Source of the DNA: JANRLJ01 sp034437895
GTDB taxonomy: Bacteria; Chloroflexota; Anaerolineae; Aggregatilineales; Phototrophicaceae
Assembly: GCA_034437895.1 (NCBI GenBank)
Contig: DAOTTO010000312.1
Location: forward strand, 1-6,595
Direction: 5' to 3'
DNA length: 6,595 nt
A model generated the notes under the pieces. The model was given only the letters and a program-made list of their open reading frames with translations. It did no database searches and was not told the origin of the DNA. The position numbers were made by a program, and so were the translations under genes. This document shows, piece by piece, positions 5,119 through 6,595 of the stretch. Within the stretch, counting starts at the first letter, position 1; the number at the start of each line of letters is the position of its first letter.

Positions 5119-6318
5119 CTAGGGCAAAATCGTCACCTGCCGCACCTGAGTGCCTACCGGAACATACAACCCAATTGAACCGGGGGGCGGCACGGAATCA
5201 AGCATCACATTCAGTACAATCTCGCCATTCACCGCCGCGACCACCCGCGCATTACGCACTTCGACCCGGATATTGGTTTCGGCTGCGGGGGTGCTATTTT
5301 CGATCTGCACAGCCTGAAGCGCATTTAAGCCTTGATTCGCTAAATATGTCTCTGAAAGAATCTGCGCCCGTGTAACACGATACAAGCCCACCGCCCTTAG
5401 CTGCTGCCCGTCATAATAGAGTTCCAGCGCCAAGCCTTCAACCGTTTCATCCGCTGGAATATTCAGCAGGATATAATTGGCCGAAATCAATCCCGCGCCT
5501 TGTAACACAACAAGCCGCGCATCAAAAATGTATTCGGTGAAATCGCTTTGCTGCGTCAAAAGCCAATTGGTGATTCCCTGTGCTGCTAAAACCCCTTCAT
5601 CATTCAAACCCCAATCCTCAACGCCACTAAACGTCCAAAATCCGCCGCCAAGTCCCTCACTAAAACGCTCATCAAACAACGCTGGCGGCGGCGGGGTTGC
5701 CGAAAGGAAATCAATCGGGGGTGGGGTCGCGGTGATAAAACCGAGTGCGATAGAGGTCGCGTTTTGATTAAGTGCGGCTTGTGTCCCTTGAAATTGCAAT
5801 TGACTCCGGGTCGCTTCCTGAATAAAGGCGTTTTGCGTGGACTGAAAATCAATTGCGCCGCGTGTCGCTTGTTGGGCGTTGGCAATAGCAACGGAAGTTT
5901 GTGAGGCGTTAACGTCTAAAATGATCTGTGTCGAGGCAGCATTAAGCGCGTTTTGGCGATTATCAAGCGCGGCAAGGGTGCTGTTGTTGGCGGCGAGAGT
6001 CACTTCATTATTGAAGGCTTGCTGCGCGTTGGTCGCGGCAGCGGCAGCTTGCGCCACAGCCGTTTGATTAAGTGACCCGCCTAAACTCTCTAATGAGTCT
6101 GCCGTCCCCTGAAAACCGACCTGCGTTTGCGTCAGATCGTAGATCAGCCCAAGCCCGATGACTTCAGGCCGCACCGTGACAATCACAACTACAGTCACCA
6201 ACGTAAACGCCAGCAAAATCAAGGTCAGCCAGAGCATCAGCGCATTGCCGCGTTTGCGCCCTGAGCCGCGTGGTTTCGTATCATAGTCATGGGGGACTAA
6301 ATTGTCAGGTCGAGACAT
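5119..6318 (-). CDS. Membrane-anchored protein with repeat stalk and lectin-like C-terminal domain
   Basis: This is a single-pass membrane protein of 399 residues with no recognised name. The N-terminus (1-27) is polar and basic (RGSGRKRG) and probably cytoplasmic. Residues 28-50 form one long hydrophobic helix. A stalk of about 60-195, rich in Ala, Gln, Asn and Thr, shows regular spacing: Thr 130, 141 and 152 are 11 apart, and Thr 152, 161, 170, 179 and 188 are 9 apart. Proline linkers (TATPPP, SATPPPP) at about 196-212 lead to a beta-rich domain (214-399) with FDERFSEG, WTFSG and a final VNGEIVLNV...GSIGLYV. It resembles concanavalin-like or DUF1080-type domains that bind glycans or other surface ligands. 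I chose the ATG at 6318, since AAGGA lies eight bases before it but directly abuts the ATG at 6327. The gene is monocistronic and converges on the hairpin at 5072-5106. Function unknown; an extracellular role is inferred. Confidence 0.8.
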   Translation of the reverse strand: MSRPDNLVPHDYDTKPRGSGRKRGNALMLWLTLILLAFTLVTVVVIVTVRPEVIGLGLIYDLTQTQVGFQGTADSLESLGGSLNQTAVAQAAAAATNAQQAFNNEVTLAANNSTLAALDNRQNALNAASTQIILDVNASQTSVAIANAQQATRGAIDFQSTQNAFIQEATRSQLQFQGTQAALNQNATSIALGFITATPPPIDFLSATPPPPALFDERFSEGLGGGFWTFSGVEDWGLNDEGVLAAQGITNWLLTQQSDFTEYIFDARLVVLQGAGLISANYILLNIPADETVEGLALELYYDGQQLRAVGLYRVTRAQILSETYLANQGLNALQAVQIENSTPAAETNIRVEVRNARVVAAVNGEIVLNVMLDSVPPPGSIGLYVPVGTQVRQVTILP

Positions 6319-6326
6319 AAAGGCCA

Positions 6327-6331
6327 TCCTT
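6327..6331 (-). promoter_or_regulatory. Ribosome binding site deciding the stalk-protein start
   Basis: AAGGA on the minus strand lies eight bases before the ATG at 6318. It overlaps the in-frame ATG at 6327, which therefore cannot use it. A TATTAT at 6339-6344 (minus) could be a -10 box, but it has no -35 partner and would leave a very short leader. Confidence 0.6.
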
Positions 6332-6432
6332 ACGAATCATAATACTCTAAAGTTTACCAGACCCGCCTACCAAAAACACATTTATGGCCTTAATTCGTAG
6401 GGTGATCGCAATAAATGCGGGAAGAAGATTTG

Positions 6433-6467
6433 ACGCAAAGGCGCGAAGAACGCAAAGTTACGCAAAG
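6433..6467. repeat. Short CGCAAAG tandem repeat
   Basis: Four imperfect units occur in a row, each ending in CGCAAAG or CGCGAAG: ACGCAAAG, GCGCGAAG, AACGCAAAG and TTACGCAAAG. Units differ in length (8 to 10 bases). Similar strings between genes are familiar from many bacterial genomes. No gene is seen in 6345-6595. Confidence 0.55.
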
Positions 6468-6488
6468 ATTTTGTAGCAGGACTTTCGC

Positions 6489-6592
6489 TTACCTCACCCC
6501 CGGCCCCCTCTCCAAGTATTGGAGAGGGGGAGAAAAACGCATCTTGAAGTCCCCTCTCCATGCAATGGGGAGGGGATTTAGGGGTGGGGTAA
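6489..6592. repeat. 104-bp element with terminal inverted repeats and two internal hairpins
   Basis: The ends, TTACCTCACCCC (6489-6500) and GGGGTGGGGTAA (6581-6592), are inverted repeats of 12 bases with one mismatch. Inside are two hairpins: CCCCCTCTCCAA pairing perfectly over 12 bp with 6519-6530 around a GTA loop, and CCCCTCTCCAT (6551-6561) pairing over 11 bp, with one T-G, with 6565-6575 around GCA. Together they can fold into a three-way, clover-like structure. It codes for nothing. It resembles small non-autonomous (MITE- or REP-like) repeats seen in many copies between genes of environmental bacteria; that label is inference. Confidence 0.65.
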
Positions 6593-6595
6593 ATG

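Noticed and set aside
5477..6067. Open frames on both strands overlapping the stalk-protein gene
   Set aside because: The repetitive, GC-rich coding sequence keeps other frames open; none has a ribosome site or a plausible protein.

Overview
The window reads as a bacterial chromosome segment, most likely from the Chloroflexota (Anaerolineae-like). That is inference. It rests on the style of the two exported or anchored proteins (SH3b domain, Ala/Thr/Pro linkers such as ATPDATPN and TATPPP, a lectin-like C-terminal domain), on the winged-helix plus AHSA1/SRPBCC gene pair, and on the G-rich hairpin repeat at the right edge. No RNA gene, CRISPR array, transposase or integrase was found.

Left third (1 to about 2110), AT-richer than the rest. 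Positions 1-216 hold no convincing gene. A PD-(D/E)XK type II restriction endonuclease of the PmeII-like kind lies at 277-888 (+). Its conserved sequence continues in frame upstream of the only available start and then breaks off, so the gene looks 5'-truncated. A secreted SH3b protein with two copies of a disulfide-type module follows on the minus strand (986-1912). The two genes converge on a terminator hairpin at 890-915. An almost identical hairpin at 2080-2105 ends the next minus-strand gene.

Centre (2114-5106). A class I (DhnA/FbaB-type) fructose-bisphosphate aldolase gene is on the minus strand (2146-3243), with a short heptamer repeat between its stop codon and its terminator. Divergent from it is a two-gene plus-strand operon: an ArsR-like winged-helix regulator (3444-4046) and a protein with two AHSA1/SRPBCC domains (4107-5054). 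The operon promoter (TTGACA-N17-TACAAT) sits among three copies of an 11-bp motif, which suggests an operator for autoregulation.

Right third (5072-6595). A hairpin at 5072-5106 separates the operon from a convergent minus-strand gene (5119-6318). That gene encodes a membrane-anchored protein with a Thr/Gln/Ala repeat stalk and a C-terminal beta-sandwich domain. The region upstream of it carries a CGCAAAG-type short repeat and then a 104-bp element with terminal inverted repeats and two internal hairpins.

I see no clear new multi-gene system. The points most worth a second look are the three-site operator, the broken restriction gene, the duplicated terminator, the two-module secreted protein and the hairpin element.
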